Positions 36,301 to 46,655 of a DNA stretch of 64,000 nucleotides are shown piece by piece; within the stretch, counting starts at the first letter, position 1; each line of letters opens with the position of its first letter. The stretch is from Alentia gelatinosa (Eukaryota > Annelida > Polychaeta > Phyllodocida > Polynoidae). The notes beneath the pieces are model-generated. The model was not told the DNA's origin. It made no database searches and saw nothing but the letters and a program-made list of their open reading frames with translations. The translations under genes were made by a program, and so were the position numbers. The stretch is from the NCBI GenBank assembly GCA_950022655.1, contig OX465580.1:97730797-97794796 (forward strand). Direction: 5' to 3'.

Positions 36301-39300
36301 TGGTTCGCTTATCGTCCCCAGTTCCCATCTTAATGATGTGTATCCGTGGCTGGTACTTGTGTAAGGAGTTGAGCATAATCTGTGAAACCAAAGTCAACCC
36401 ATTTGTAAACAAAAGGAAACTATTCCATCATATGATATTTCAAGTTTCAAAGAAATGTTTGTAAGAGAAAACAGTCAAACATCAAAACAATGAAATAATG
36501 CATCATTAAATTGTATGGTTATGACTAGGAAGCCCATGGTCCTAGGTTATTTAATATACACTGATGTAAGCACACCAGGTATGTAATACAATTTTATCTA
36601 TGTATCTATGTGTCGACACATGTAGAATAGAATTTTACTTTTAAAGTGTCTTTTTGTATGCATGTACTTTGAAGGGTAGGCTACATGTGTAAATTATTCA
36701 TGTTTTGATTTCAGTATGTGGCAATACTTCGCAATCTTCCTGTCCCAAAAGGATTTCAATTGGGTTTTGATTACCGAGAACAAAGTGAGGGACAGGGCCG
36801 GCGTGGGAAGATATGTATCCTGGGGTGGTTTCCGGGGAGGGCCGGTCAGAGGCGCCCGGATACACCACCCGGAAGGCGGCGAGCGATCAATGACTCCGTG
36901 AATTTCATTAACGCGAGATGTCATTGATTGGCAAAGTGACCACTTCCCACGACCAGCTGGTATGATGCGTTTCCACGGCACTTTGATGTCTCAGTGTTAC
37001 GGGAGCCCGAGACTGCCGCAGTTATCTACACCGCTGTGGGGGAATCCCGACCCCGTTTAACGGCTCCTCCAGTAGCTTCCTGTTACCTACTGGAGGCCCT
37101 ACTTCCATCTTTTATCTTCGGTCATAATACCCCCATGTGTCGGTATCTATCGATGATATCAAGGGGCAGGAAGAATAGTCGGGGGTTAGAATGCGGGATT
37201 GAGTCGGACGGGGGAAGAAAGACCGGTGACGCGGGGTGGTAGGTACCGGGGACAACGTAGCGCGTTCCCCGCCGCACGCCTTTCTCCGGCCTGACCACGT
37301 GTCTAGGCCAGGCCGACGTAGGGCGCCGGGGCCCGGGCGCCGGGCGCATGGTGCGTCACACCGGACGCGGACCATATGGCCGGTGAATCGGGCTCGCTTT
37401 GAACTCGCCCAGCACTGTTATAAATCTCAGTCCCGGCGGGAATTATCGCCTGCCGATCGGGCACTTGACTAAAACCTAGTCGGCCGTAATCGGCCTTGTT
37501 AAGCCCAATAAAGAACTCCTCTCCCACGGCCCTATACCCCGGCCGCGCCCGTCCCCGCCCCCGCTAGCCGGACACCAATCCCCGACAATAACCCCCTTGT
37601 CCTCACCCCTCCCACGGGACCCCTCTGTCTTTTGTCCGCCTGCCCGCAACAACCAGCGGACAAGGGTGAAAATTGCTTGTGGACAAGCGAGAAATCCAAT
37701 TAATGGCGGGGTTGTAGGTTCGGGGTGAGAGGGCGTACAGAGGAGGGTGTTGTGTGAGGTGGTTTGTCGGCGAACACCGCCCGGCGCACGCGGCTGACAG
37801 CCCCGGCACGTTAGGCACCCGGCCCCGGGGCGCATTGACACGCCGCAGCGACTAATGATCGAAAGTTAGTAGGACCTGAGATGGCTCACAGATAACCCAC
37901 GTCGTCCCAGCCTCATCCCATGTACCTGTAGTTAAAACTTCCGATGTACCTGTAATTAGCGTACTTCAAGCGCGCCCGTAATTAACGTTTCTAATGTGTA
38001 TATTTAGATTTCCTCCTTTGCCTTAACATGGCGAAAGAATACCCGACTCTCAGTTAAGAACATCATGCAGTGTGTAAAATATCGGATGGTTGTTGGATAT
38101 GTCTATGTCACACAACATAAGCCAATCAGAACGTCCGTTAGTGGGTCATGAACGGGATGTTGGATTGCCAATGAAAAACGAGAGCTCACCTGAGATGTGT
38201 CGTACTACAATTGTGATGGTTTTGATACTGTTTAAACTTAAATTTTTTTCTACGGTAAAGCGCGCATATTATTTTGAGAGTAGGGTTTTCTTATTTTTCT
38301 TTGAATGTATTTTCTTTATATTTCGTCATGTTATATATAATTTCATTCTATACAAATGTATCCCTGGTGTTGTTTAAATTCTGGACCACATTCGCAGTGG
38401 TTGATGCTGTCACTACTCTACTTGTTGAGTTTGTTATCTGCCTCTTGCGAATAATACCTGACTCCAATTCGTAGAGTACTCACAGCCCCGACTGCTGATC
38501 GCGCAGTTTATTCATCGTACCTCACATGCCCCATGCAGCGTCCCAAATTCCTCCAAGTCTGAATAACACGCGCAATCTGTTTTTGTCACAACTGTTGTTG
38601 TAACATGTTGTTCCATGTATGTATACGTGTAACTACTATATATCCCGTCTGTATCTGTAACTTATTTATGTCAATACATGTTTAATATATAACTCATGTG
38701 TTCTATTTACCTGTATCTGAAATGCCACATTATTATGTGGAACTAGCATGTCCCATATACATTTTAACTTGTCCACAATGCAGACTTTTTGTAACTATTG
38801 TGCCTCATGTATAAATGTAACTAAAATCTCCCATGTATACCTGCAACTAACATTTTCCATGTACCTGTAAATCAATTGGTCTGTAATTAACCTTTCATAT
38901 GAACACGTAACTTCCATGACTAATGTAACCTTTTTCATGTACCTGTTTCTAATATTCCCCATGTACCAGCAAATTTTGTGACCCGTGTACTTGTAACCAA
39001 CATGTCGCATGTACCTGTAACTAACATTTCCAATATGCCTGTAACTAACATGCCCCATGTACATGTACCTGTAACTAGCATTTCCCATATGCCTGTAACT
39101 AACATGTTCCATGTATCTGTAACTAACATGTAACATGTACCTGCAACTAATATGTCCCATGTACATTTAACTAATGTACCAAATATGCCTAGTCATGATT
39201 TAAAAAATAGAGCACACTATGCCAAATATAAAATGTGATAATTCATTTGGGAATAAATTTGGCTCATATTGATAATGATGAACATACTTTTCTGAGAACT

Positions 39301-42300
39301 CGTCGAAGAAGACCTGGAAATGATATAATGTCTATACCTTGACATCTGAAATACGCGATAGACGTATCTAGAAGTATTCATTAGAACACAAAACCTGAAA
39401 GGTTTCCTCAATATTAGGGCCTATATCATACCCACAGGCTAATTCTGTAATTTGTTTCACAGCTTTATTATACTCTGTATATTCTCAAGTTAATTTACTG
39501 ACCTGTCCGGTGCCTTGCATCTTGTTGGTGAGTTTAACCTTGGAGAAGGACACGGGCTCCTTCATCCAGTGGGCGCCGAAGTTGGGACTGTCGGGGTGGA
39601 CGTAGGCTGTGTTCGGGGAGGCGGGCTCCGCCTTGCCCCCGGCCACCCACTCGCCGTTCACGTACTTCCACCGGTGTCCGTCCACCGGCATGAAGTCGGC
39701 CACTACCGAGTAGATGGCGCTCGGGTCAAGCCCGGTGATGGTCACCCGTTTCACGGGAAACATCCGTCTGGAGGAGAAGAAAGGATAGAATATGCATAAA
39801 TAACATTGTTTATTGAATTCTGCGTCGGTTGGTGGTGCTCCCGTGGAAAATATCGGTGCTGATAATCGGTGTCTCTGCAAGTGGTTTAGGCGTTTACCCC
39901 TTGCGACTGATTATATATTTTGTATGCATCGTTTAAATCTAACCCGGTTGGCTTTTGTCGATGGCCTCATAGATCGGTCGGTGGTGCCAGATCACGCACT
40001 TTGAGGTTGAGAAATCGTTCAGCAGGTTTGGATGCTCTTTACACTTCCCGATATGTTATCGGGAACATGTCATAATCGGTCGGCGGTAACAGATTCTGTA
40101 ATCAGGTCAGAATCGGTAGATGTAAACTGAGTCTGAGAGGCGTTTCCACCTGCCGATTATGACCACCGATTAAGGCATTTTGCATCGCCAACCAATTATG
40201 TGACACTTTTGGTACTCCACTCATCAAGTTGAAACAAAAATGACTTTTCTCTCCTACATTGGGTAGTATAGCACCACCGAACGACCTTTGAGGCCAACAC
40301 GAAAATAAACCAGGTTGAATTAATCGGAGGCAGTGACCAAAAGTTGGTCGGTGACCACCAACATTTTCATCGAAAAACAACGAGTTATGAACAGGGTGTT
40401 TATATATCGGCGGGATTTTTGTCTTTGTCGGCAGTTTGAAACGCCACAAGATCTCCTTATACTAGGGTGGTTAACTAATTTCCCCATATGGAACTTCCTA
40501 TTTCAATCACTGTTCTAATCCTGTTTATCGAAAATATGATTCTTGCCAAGTATGGTGTGTAACAGCAACGAGTATATCTTTTTCTATATTCGTTGGTAAG
40601 AATAGCATCGCACAGTGGAACTGTCATAGGCGAATAAGCATTCAAGAATCTATTTTCAGGTCAGCATATTTGAGAATAAAAATGCACTTAACTGTTTTCT
40701 CCCTCTGTCTCTCTGTTGTTTTTATTGGGTTTGTTGTAAAATAAATTCCTTAGAGGGAGAGGTTATGTGATTCATCTTTTTATTATGTGCACTTAAGCCA
40801 TATACGGCTCATACTCTACACTCGGGTTTCATCATGTAGACTGCCATGAACTGGTATGGGGAGATTCTGTATCTACACCTAAACATCCCCAAGCCCATCG
40901 CAACGACCCATTGAATCGATTATGATTCATTCAGTTACCATCAGGTGGGCACTACTCGGCTCAAACAGAGGTAAGATTCCCCAAAAGAAGGAGAGAATGC
41001 ACGGACATTGCTAGTCTTTGTTTCTCTGCTGTTATAACACCGGAGTCTGGGTGTTGCGTTGTTCCGAGAATAAGGGATCTCCACGTATTTGCATTAAGCG
41101 GGAACAATGTCAATAAACAATACCATTGGGAATGGAATAGATTGACGAAACCACTTGAGGTATGTTTATTCAAACGTTACCTGCCCAGTGGCACTCCCGC
41201 TGTCCAATCGTGCCCATTACCGTCTAACAAATCTCATTATGTCGTTGTTTCAGCACTCGATGTTTCTTAATTTCAATGCTCTATACGTTAGCAACGACCA
41301 TGGATATGACTCTGAATGTAACTGTCATATCCACGATCCTAGGACTGATATCTAGTAAACCCACGTACATACAAGTTGCAAGAGCATGAGACAGGTATAC
41401 TCAATGTGCAAGATAAATGGAGATGTCGGGGAAATCAAAGAGAAACTGATAAAGGATAGTTTAAATATGGTTAGGAAACATAAGTATGCTGAAAATATCG
41501 GACATTTTTACTGTAAAATGTAAGCAACATTTATGTATTGCCGATGGAAATATTGTATCCCCTAAATACTTATCAAGAATGCATAAAACGTCGTTTTTAT
41601 GTCAACTGAGAAAGTAATATTGAAGAACGTAGTCTAGAATCATAAGTACAGTTGGATATGTTGCTAGATACGTCGATATTAAAAAATGTAGTCCAGACTG
41701 CAAGGTATGAACCAGGTAACTGTTCTTATACCTTCCATCTCCCAACTACCGGCGATTCAGCATGGCTACGTCATGTGCTAAACAAACATAGCGGCGAAGT
41801 GTTGTGTTCACTAGCCATGATCCATGTTCAAATGTGTTTGTTGAAAAACACGTCTAGTTTATCTCGCTAACCTTCATTTTAATGCCCTCACTGCATCAAA
41901 CAACAGTTGTCCTACATGGATCTTTTAGTTTGCTCTTATAACTTACAACGCTGAGTACGTATAAGAAGCAGAACATACTGTATGATTGTAAAGCGTGCAA
42001 AATGGCCAAACTTCGGGGTGAAAAATACCCAAAGTAGTCATTGCAATACGTATAAAATATTGTAATAGTAACTCAAACCAAAACCAGTTCCTAAAGTGTC
42101 CAAGCGTGAATGTGATTTATTACAGATCTCAATAAATATATACACCAACCGTAGACGATTTCGCCTTAGTCTTTCCTCGATCTAAAGGCTCTTCTGAGTG
42201 CGTGCGCTTTGCAGTGTAGTGAACGACCCCACTCTCAGAGCTGGGGTCGTTTGAAAATCTAGGATCATACATGGAGACCCTTTCTTTGTGCAATAGACAC

Positions 42301-45300
42301 CCAAGGACGATGTGGGTCAACTTTATTTAACACTTATAGACGACCTTGTGGATGGCTAACACTGCCTTAGCGAACAGACTTAAATATCATTAAACGATAA
42401 CACTTGTGGGAAGTAGAGAAAAGGGTCTTTATGTACGATCCTAGATTATTAGATGGGCCCGTGGATCATCAGAATGGGGACACTGTGCAGTACTCGCTGT
42501 ATTTATAGCGATATCGTGACGGTATGATCTGCCACCCAGCGTGCCCCAGAGAACTAATACGGGGGACCGTTATAATGGGGACCGTAAGAATGGGGACCGT
42601 AATACGGGGGACTGGCCTCCGAAGATGAACACGGCGTGTCCGTCCCAAAGACAGTCAACCCGGTGGAAATGCCCCCCCCCCCCCCCCCCCCCCGGTTGTA
42701 GGTTGTGGCACATCACACGCGGTCCCTTCCCAGATCCCAATATGTATACCCACTTCAATTTCATCGAGTCTAGATATGATCATTATTGTCTTGTTGACCA
42801 TTCCGCTGAGAGTGAATACTCAGTGATGCATTTTCCTTTCTCAGTGATCATGATTGATGAAATCTTAGCTGCTGCTACTACGAAATAAAACTACAGGTAT
42901 GCGTATTTCATACCCGCACTGATATACCTTCAGGTATACATGTATTTGCCCTGGGGAGAGCACGCGTAGCACATTTGAGGATCACACCATTGAGAATCTC
43001 GCCTGTCATCTGCACCAGTCTCGGGCTCCAGGGTAGAAGATTCCAGCCCCGCCACGCACGGTGCGCGCCCGCTCTGACTGAGCCTCTGGCCGTGTGGCCA
43101 GCCGGCCGCCCGACCCGGGACGGTGTCCGCCCTGGAGGCCCGATAACCTCACCCGGGGATCCTCCGAGTCCCGCAAGCTACCAGGGACACTTTTAGGTGT
43201 CGTATCTCCTCTGTTACTATTAATTATTATATACACCTATGGTCGAACATGATTGAAATATTACCCGCTGCTAGGGACGTAGTAGGAATAATGTTGGCGC
43301 TCGCCGAGACATCGGGCTCTACTGAATGGCAGTATTTTTTTGCGGAGCAAAAAAATAATATAAAATGGCATGTTAAACGATTAGGAGGTGTATTGTAATG
43401 GGAAAATACACTGCCCTCCCACCTGCGACGTCGGGCTGTATTTTTTAGCCAAGACTGGCAAGAGACCTCGAACGGCCATCCCTACGGGCTCAGTGACCCT
43501 GTTTTCTCATATTAGTCGATACCTAGAGTCCGTATACTTCTTAGGACGAAGAATGAAGCATCATAGAAATGATCCAAAGATATATTAGCGCATTGCTATG
43601 AATCATTCCTACTGAGATGTCTAGACACCATATAGATTTAACACGTTAAGGGTTCACTGCATAGATTTAACACGTTAAGGTTCACTGCCCCTATATATAA
43701 TTTATTCTAATCTCTTGTATATTGCCTTAGATATGTGCATGTTTGAGCAACATTTTTTGCTTGCCAAAGAGGGGTTTTAGTATTGTCTCACGATTGGTAC
43801 TGTATTATAACAACCGATAATAACAATGGTCCTCCAATTGTAATGGTGCGATCTTGCAATTTTTCTGGCATATGGAAGGACACACTTGGGGTCTCCTCTC
43901 TTGGGTTCTGAAGTTAATTCATATTTCGCTGCGTGATATATAATCGAACAGTCTAAAGCACTTTTAGATGTCACTATATCTACATGTCTATTCATACTTC
44001 CTTCTTCAGACGACCCGATCTGTCGACTTCTAACATTAAACTACTTTATATATCTGTGTGTGGTTATCTAGACAGCTGATTATTTATCTATAAATTTGGT
44101 TATATGGTTGTTTTCCCCGTTAGTCTAAAGATTCTGAAGGAAATCTTACTTTCAAGACTCAAAGGAGACTGAAGCCACTCAGCATGTCATAGGTATATAA
44201 CATGCTATGTAGATCTATCAGTCGTTGTAAATATGATCATAGTATTCCTTGTTTTTATTGTCAAATTTGGATCTTCTTAAATCATCATTGCAGGTGGTTG
44301 CACTAACTGATAATCTTGACATGGTTCATCAAGCCATACGTTTTATACGACAATTCACTTGTAACCTTTTGTGGATCATTTGTCGTTTTTTTCTGTTAAC
44401 TTCCATCCATATAATAAACCACTATGTATGGCCGTACACACTTGTACGGGTATGACACCAGATAAATGGCTTCCTCGAGATGACAGCAAGGCGACAACGA
44501 GGCCATCTCCTGACCCGTTTACAGGGAACCTAGAAATGACACAGCACTACTCCTCTCACTCCGTCAGTGTCAACCAGAAGGACATGTTCATTCGCCAAAG
44601 AACCAAACAGAAAGCCTTGTGAACGTAAGAATAGAGTATATTATTTAACAAAAAAGAACTGTATCACGTGTTCCCTTGTCAGTAAATGAGAATGTTCCAT
44701 ATCGTAATACCATACTAATGTTTTCTATGGTTTCTTCTTGGACAGATTATAAAGACACTGTCATTATTTGACATGATTTCGAGGGAAAGGGTAGCAATAG
44801 ACTAACAATATGTACAATAAATTGACATATATCGTAGCTCAGCTAGAATCAATATTTGGATCCAGAATACTTGAAAGCTGTCTCCAATGAGAAAGGTTAT
44901 CATTGTACTACGGTAATATAATGAATGTTATGGGATAATTTCACTCTGAGATCACGTTTGATATTCTCTTCCATTATCTACAAGGGGCAGTTGTTATGGC
45001 CTATGTGTATCTCTAATGAATATGTGTTACCCAAAAATGTTTCAATAGTTTGTAGATATAATATATGCTTCTCCATATAACATGAATATTGCCAATACAT
45101 GGGTTACCTATTCATGGTGCCAACTATGTATCGTATACATACCTACAATGCAGGATATCTAAATACAGTACATATTTTTCGATTTTGCGGTATAATCTGG
45201 TATAAAGTGGAATTCACACGGTGGAATTCATGTACGTCACACGGTTTAAAAAAAATCATGAGATTCTATTCCTTTTACAGGGATGCTAGTGAGGTTTAAA

Positions 45301-46532
45301 AAAAACCCGGAATTATTTAAACCCCTATTTTTCAAAAATTCTTTACTGTTAATGATGTACTTGCATTAATTATGAATAAATATTGGTATAAATGTTATAG
45401 AGATATCTTTATTGATATCCCTATAAGGATATCAGAAAGATTAAAAAAAAAAAATTAAAATCCGTAATTTACTTGAATTTGAATTTAAGAAAAAATGTAC
45501 ATAAAGACTTAAACAAGTCTAGGCCGGCATGGGGAGAATATAGGTCAGATGCTTGAGCTCCATGCGTGGCCCTCGCGTGGCCCTCATGTGGTCCTCAATA
45601 CTCTCCCTACACAGGTTTGGTTTCCGGGGTTCCGGGGTTTCACTGTTAGCCTATGGCAGGTTAACATGGGGACAGGGAGAGTTCCGGGGAAAACCCGGTC
45701 GCTAGACGGGTGGTTCTGGTTACCACTGAGTCCTATGGTAGGCCCGGGACTGGTGCTCCCGCTACCGGCCGCCGGGCCTCCGCTACCGGCCGCCGGGGTT
45801 CCGCTACCGGCTGCTAGTATACTACATTTCATTGACTTAATTTAGAATTAAAAAACACCGGAAACCCGGAGAACCCCGGAAAACTGACATCCCTGCTTTT
45901 ATAGGGGCAAATGTCGCCAACAATTTTAGGGGGTGTCTCGGGGAAATGGAACCCCACAATCTGGATGAAGAAATTGTGTTCAAGTCCAGAATCTCAGCAA
46001 GATTTGTCTCAGACAAACACACTGTGAGGTACATGAATCCCATCATATGAATCCAATTTTAAGAAGATCATATACACCACGTCTGTGGTGATGTTATTCT
46101 TGTGAAGTAGACAATTCTGCATACAATATGGCATGACATGTAGATGCATGTATGTTTAACTACAATCTAAATCACTCATTAAAATATTCAACTAGACAAC
46201 AAACACTCCCATATGTAGAATCAATAAACTGAAAACATGACAAAAATATACTGAAATACTTCATATGAAAAAAGATAATCCACGAAACACCCTTAGACAT
46301 ATACCAAAATCAGAAAACTGTAACAGAACAAATCAGTTTCTCACCTGCCAGACTTGGTGACAATCATCTCGTTCGTGAGCACCTGGAATTTTGACCAGAG
46401 CTCGCGATCCTCCAGGGTGACGTTAAGTCGCCTCTCCGTGGGATCGCCCTTTTCCCGACCTGCGGCCATTTCACTGTCCACCGCCTTCAGCAGTTCCCCC
46501 ATCTCAGCCGGGTTGGCTTTCATCTCCGGCAT
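26815..46532 (-). CDS. Bra: Brachyury (T) T-box transcription factor, complete, 7 coding exons
   Basis: Nuclear DNA-binding regulator of mesoderm, notochord, gut and blastopore fate in animals (family knowledge). Exons are 46532-46345, 39767-39503, 36379-36239, 34696-34635, 34208-34138, 29709-29509 and 27314-26815. All introns are GT..AG, with phases 2, 0, 0, 2, 1, 1. The joined frame is 1428 nt, 475 residues, close to the usual 430-450. The T-box spans about residues 43-219. KGDPTER (28-34), [11 protein letters not shown] (94-104), [12 protein letters not shown] (120-131), LHKYQPR (157-163) and TAYQNEE (192-198) identify the Brachyury subfamily, not Tbx2, Tbx20 or Tbr. The C-terminal half has CDRLGALR (284-291), an alanine run, a His/Pro-rich part and a terminal WRPLSP motif (458-463) of the WxPLTP type. 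The start is the first ATG after an in-frame TAA at 46655-46653. The T-box is more diverged than is usual for this family (KRVTITG, YSVVADF, AGGK, TAYVH), so a fast-evolving orthologue or a paralogue is possible. No frameshift or stop was found. Confidence 0.95.
27315..29508 (-). other. Brachyury intron 6 (2194 bp)
   Basis: Includes a GC-rich, CpG-bearing part next to exon 7 (27420-28200), then AT-rich sequence. I see no coding exon or defined element. Confidence 0.7.
29509..29709 (-). CDS. Bra: Brachyury coding exon 6 (regulatory C-terminal region)
   Basis: Encodes residues 243 (part) to 309 plus one base. It reads TSPWYLG, a run of six alanines, a His/Ser-rich stretch, then [11 protein letters not shown] and [10 protein letters not shown]. 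The latter corresponds to the conserved CDRL..LR.HR..PY block in Brachyury C-termini. The acceptor is ATTTCTAG and the donor GTGAGT (phase 1). Confidence 0.9.
29710..34137 (-). other. Brachyury intron 5 (4428 bp)
   Basis: The largest intron after intron 1. It includes a GGGT tract at 32161-32193 and a moderately GC-rich patch near 30100-30380. Otherwise AT-rich, with no supportable gene. Intron 4 (34209-34634, 426 bp) just upstream holds nothing notable. Confidence 0.75.
32161..32193. repeat. GGGT tandem tract
   Basis: About eight GGGT units in Brachyury intron 5, G-rich on the plus strand and C-rich on the transcribed RNA. At least four G-runs with one-base loops fit a G-quadruplex consensus in DNA. 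Confidence 0.85.
34138..34208 (-). CDS. Bra: Brachyury coding exon 5 (linker after the T-box)
   Basis: A 71-bp exon. It completes Arg219, then reads [20 protein letters not shown] (220-239), ending in LSH plus one base (phase 1). The acidic sequence after AKER resembles the usual Brachyury linker. The acceptor is GTCTCTTCAG and the donor GTGAGT. The phase matches both neighbouring exons, which supports the call despite its small size. Confidence 0.85.
34635..34696 (-). CDS. Bra: Brachyury coding exon 4 (end of T-box)
   Basis: A 62-bp exon for residues 199-218 plus two bases of Arg219. It reads [20 protein letters not shown], the C-terminal DNA-contacting helix of the T-box. The acceptor is TTTTTATTGCAG and the donor GTGTGT (phase 2). 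Confidence 0.94.
34697..36238 (-). other. Brachyury intron 3 (1542 bp)
   Basis: Splits the T-box between exons 3 and 4 at phase 0. AT-rich throughout; I see no repeat, element or exon in it. Confidence 0.8.
36239..36379 (-). CDS. Bra: Brachyury coding exon 3 (T-box, second half)
   Basis: Exactly 47 codons (residues 152-198), phase 0 on both sides. It starts [15 protein letters not shown] and ends [16 protein letters not shown], both T-box core motifs. The acceptor is TTTCACAG and the donor GTGAGA. The loop GTGDDKR between them differs from the short glycine-rich loop usual in Brachyury. Confidence 0.95.
36715..36784 (+). other. Exon-like segment on the strand opposite Brachyury
   Basis: A TTTTGATTTCAG acceptor-like tract is followed by 70 bp whose frame reads [20 protein letters not shown] and then REQ, with a donor-like GTGAGG at 36785. 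The peptide looks coding-like (alternating hydrophobic residues, PKG turn), but I cannot assign a family and see no partner exons. It may be a stray pseudo-exon or chance. Confidence 0.2.
38690..39185. repeat. 24-bp minisatellite in Brachyury intron 2
   Basis: About twenty imperfect head-to-tail units close to CATGTACCTGTAACTAACAT plus four variable bases. Units vary at a few sites and some are interrupted. Weaker units lie near 37915-37990. Because 24 is divisible by three, one minus-strand frame stays open and reads as an eight-residue repeat (SYRYMGHV-like). This is a by-product of the repeat, not a gene. Confidence 0.85.
39503..39767 (-). CDS. Bra: Brachyury coding exon 2 (T-box, first half)
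   Basis: Encodes the end of Arg63 and residues 64-151. The acceptor is a pyrimidine tract ending CTCCAG; the donor is GTCAGT (phase 0). It contains [32 protein letters not shown] and [10 protein letters not shown]. Positions usually very conserved in Brachyury are changed, for example AGGK where PGGK is expected and ADF where LDF is usual (comparison from family knowledge). Confidence 0.95.
39825..40127. mobile_element. Inverted-repeat element type E, right-end copy
   Basis: Rich in TCGGTCGGTGGT-like words and ends AATCGGTAGATGTAAAC, a variant of the type E terminus (AATCGGTAGGTGGAAAC). The left terminus is not visible. It lies 58 bp inside intron 1 from exon 2 and abuts a second type E element at 40139. 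Confidence 0.5.
40139..40445. mobile_element. Inverted-repeat element type E (307 bp)
   Basis: Begins GGCGTTTCCACCTGCCGATT and ends in the imperfect reverse complement (GTCGGCAGTTTGAAACGCC). There is no coding capacity, so this is a non-autonomous element (MITE). Related termini occur at 23345, 15247 and 56305. No clear target duplication at this copy. Confidence 0.7.
42557..42615. repeat. 15-bp G-rich minisatellite
   Basis: Four units with GGGGACCGT or close variants at 42562, 42577, 42592 and 42607, a 15-bp period, separated by A/T-rich hexamers such as AAGAAT and TATAAT. Lies in Brachyury intron 1, about 55 bp from a 22-C run. Confidence 0.8.
42672..42693. repeat. Homopolymer run of 22 C
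   Basis: An uninterrupted C run in Brachyury intron 1. It is polymorphism-prone and a likely sequencing-length error site. Confidence 0.95.
43632..43690. repeat. 29-bp tandem duplication
   Basis: ATAGATTTAACACGTTAAGG with its following bases occurs twice, starting at 43632 and 43661. The copies differ mainly by one G, indicating recent duplication. Confidence 0.8.
45760..45823. repeat. 21-bp GC-rich tandem triplication
   Basis: CGCTACCGGCCGCCGG-like units at 45760, 45781 and 45802 in Brachyury intron 1. The open frame across it (PLPAAG repeat) follows from the 21-bp period and is not treated as a gene. Confidence 0.75.
46345..46532 (-). CDS. Bra: Brachyury coding exon 1 (N-terminus, start of T-box)
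   Basis: Encodes residues 1-62 and two bases of Arg63. It begins [10 protein letters not shown], continues with KGDPTER and ends in NEMIVTKSG, the entry of the T-box. The donor is GTGAGA at 46344 (phase 2). Upstream the frame stays open for 40 codons without another ATG, back to a TAA at 46655-46653, so this ATG is the only in-frame start on the exon. Confidence 0.93.
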
Positions 46533-46593
46533 TATATCAGGTGGTGGCGGTATCGCGTCTCCCGTATCACTGTGACGTTTTCCAGTGCCGTGC

Positions 46594-46602
46594 GTATATA
46601 TA
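46594..46602 (-). promoter_or_regulatory. Possible TATA box upstream of Brachyury
   Basis: TATATATAC on the minus strand, about 62 bp upstream of the ATG, which would give a 5' UTR of roughly 30-40 nt. It is the only TATA-like element just upstream of the start. The motif is common in AT-rich DNA, and an upstream untranslated exon is equally possible. Confidence 0.22.
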
Positions 46603-46655
46603 CTACTATTACTGAGAGATCCACCACATGTAAGAGGAAGAGAACAACCTGGTTA

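Larger units (their letters stand above)
36380..39502 (-). other. Brachyury intron 2 (3123 bp)
   Basis: Contains a GC-rich CpG-bearing block at about 36990-37860 that could be regulatory, and a 24-bp minisatellite in the part nearer exon 2 (38690-39185, weaker units from 37915). An exon-like segment on the plus strand at 36715-36784 is discussed in the findings. No Brachyury exon is missing from the frame here. Confidence 0.7.
39768..46344 (-). other. Brachyury intron 1 (6577 bp)
   Basis: Holds two inverted-repeat elements next to exon 2 (39825-40445), a 15-bp G-rich minisatellite with a 22-C run (42557-42693), a duplicated 29-bp unit (43632-43690) and a 21-bp GC-rich triplication (45760-45823). 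The remainder is AT-rich with no coding exon I can support. Confidence 0.8.

Noticed and set aside
37112..37841. Several proline/arginine-rich frames inside Brachyury intron 2
   Set aside because: Overlapping frames on both strands in a GC-rich block, low-complexity composition, and not needed for the Brachyury reading frame.
38795..39166. 123-codon minus-strand frame with tyrosine-rich repeats
   Set aside because: Open only because the 24-bp minisatellite unit is a multiple of three; no flanking coding sequence.
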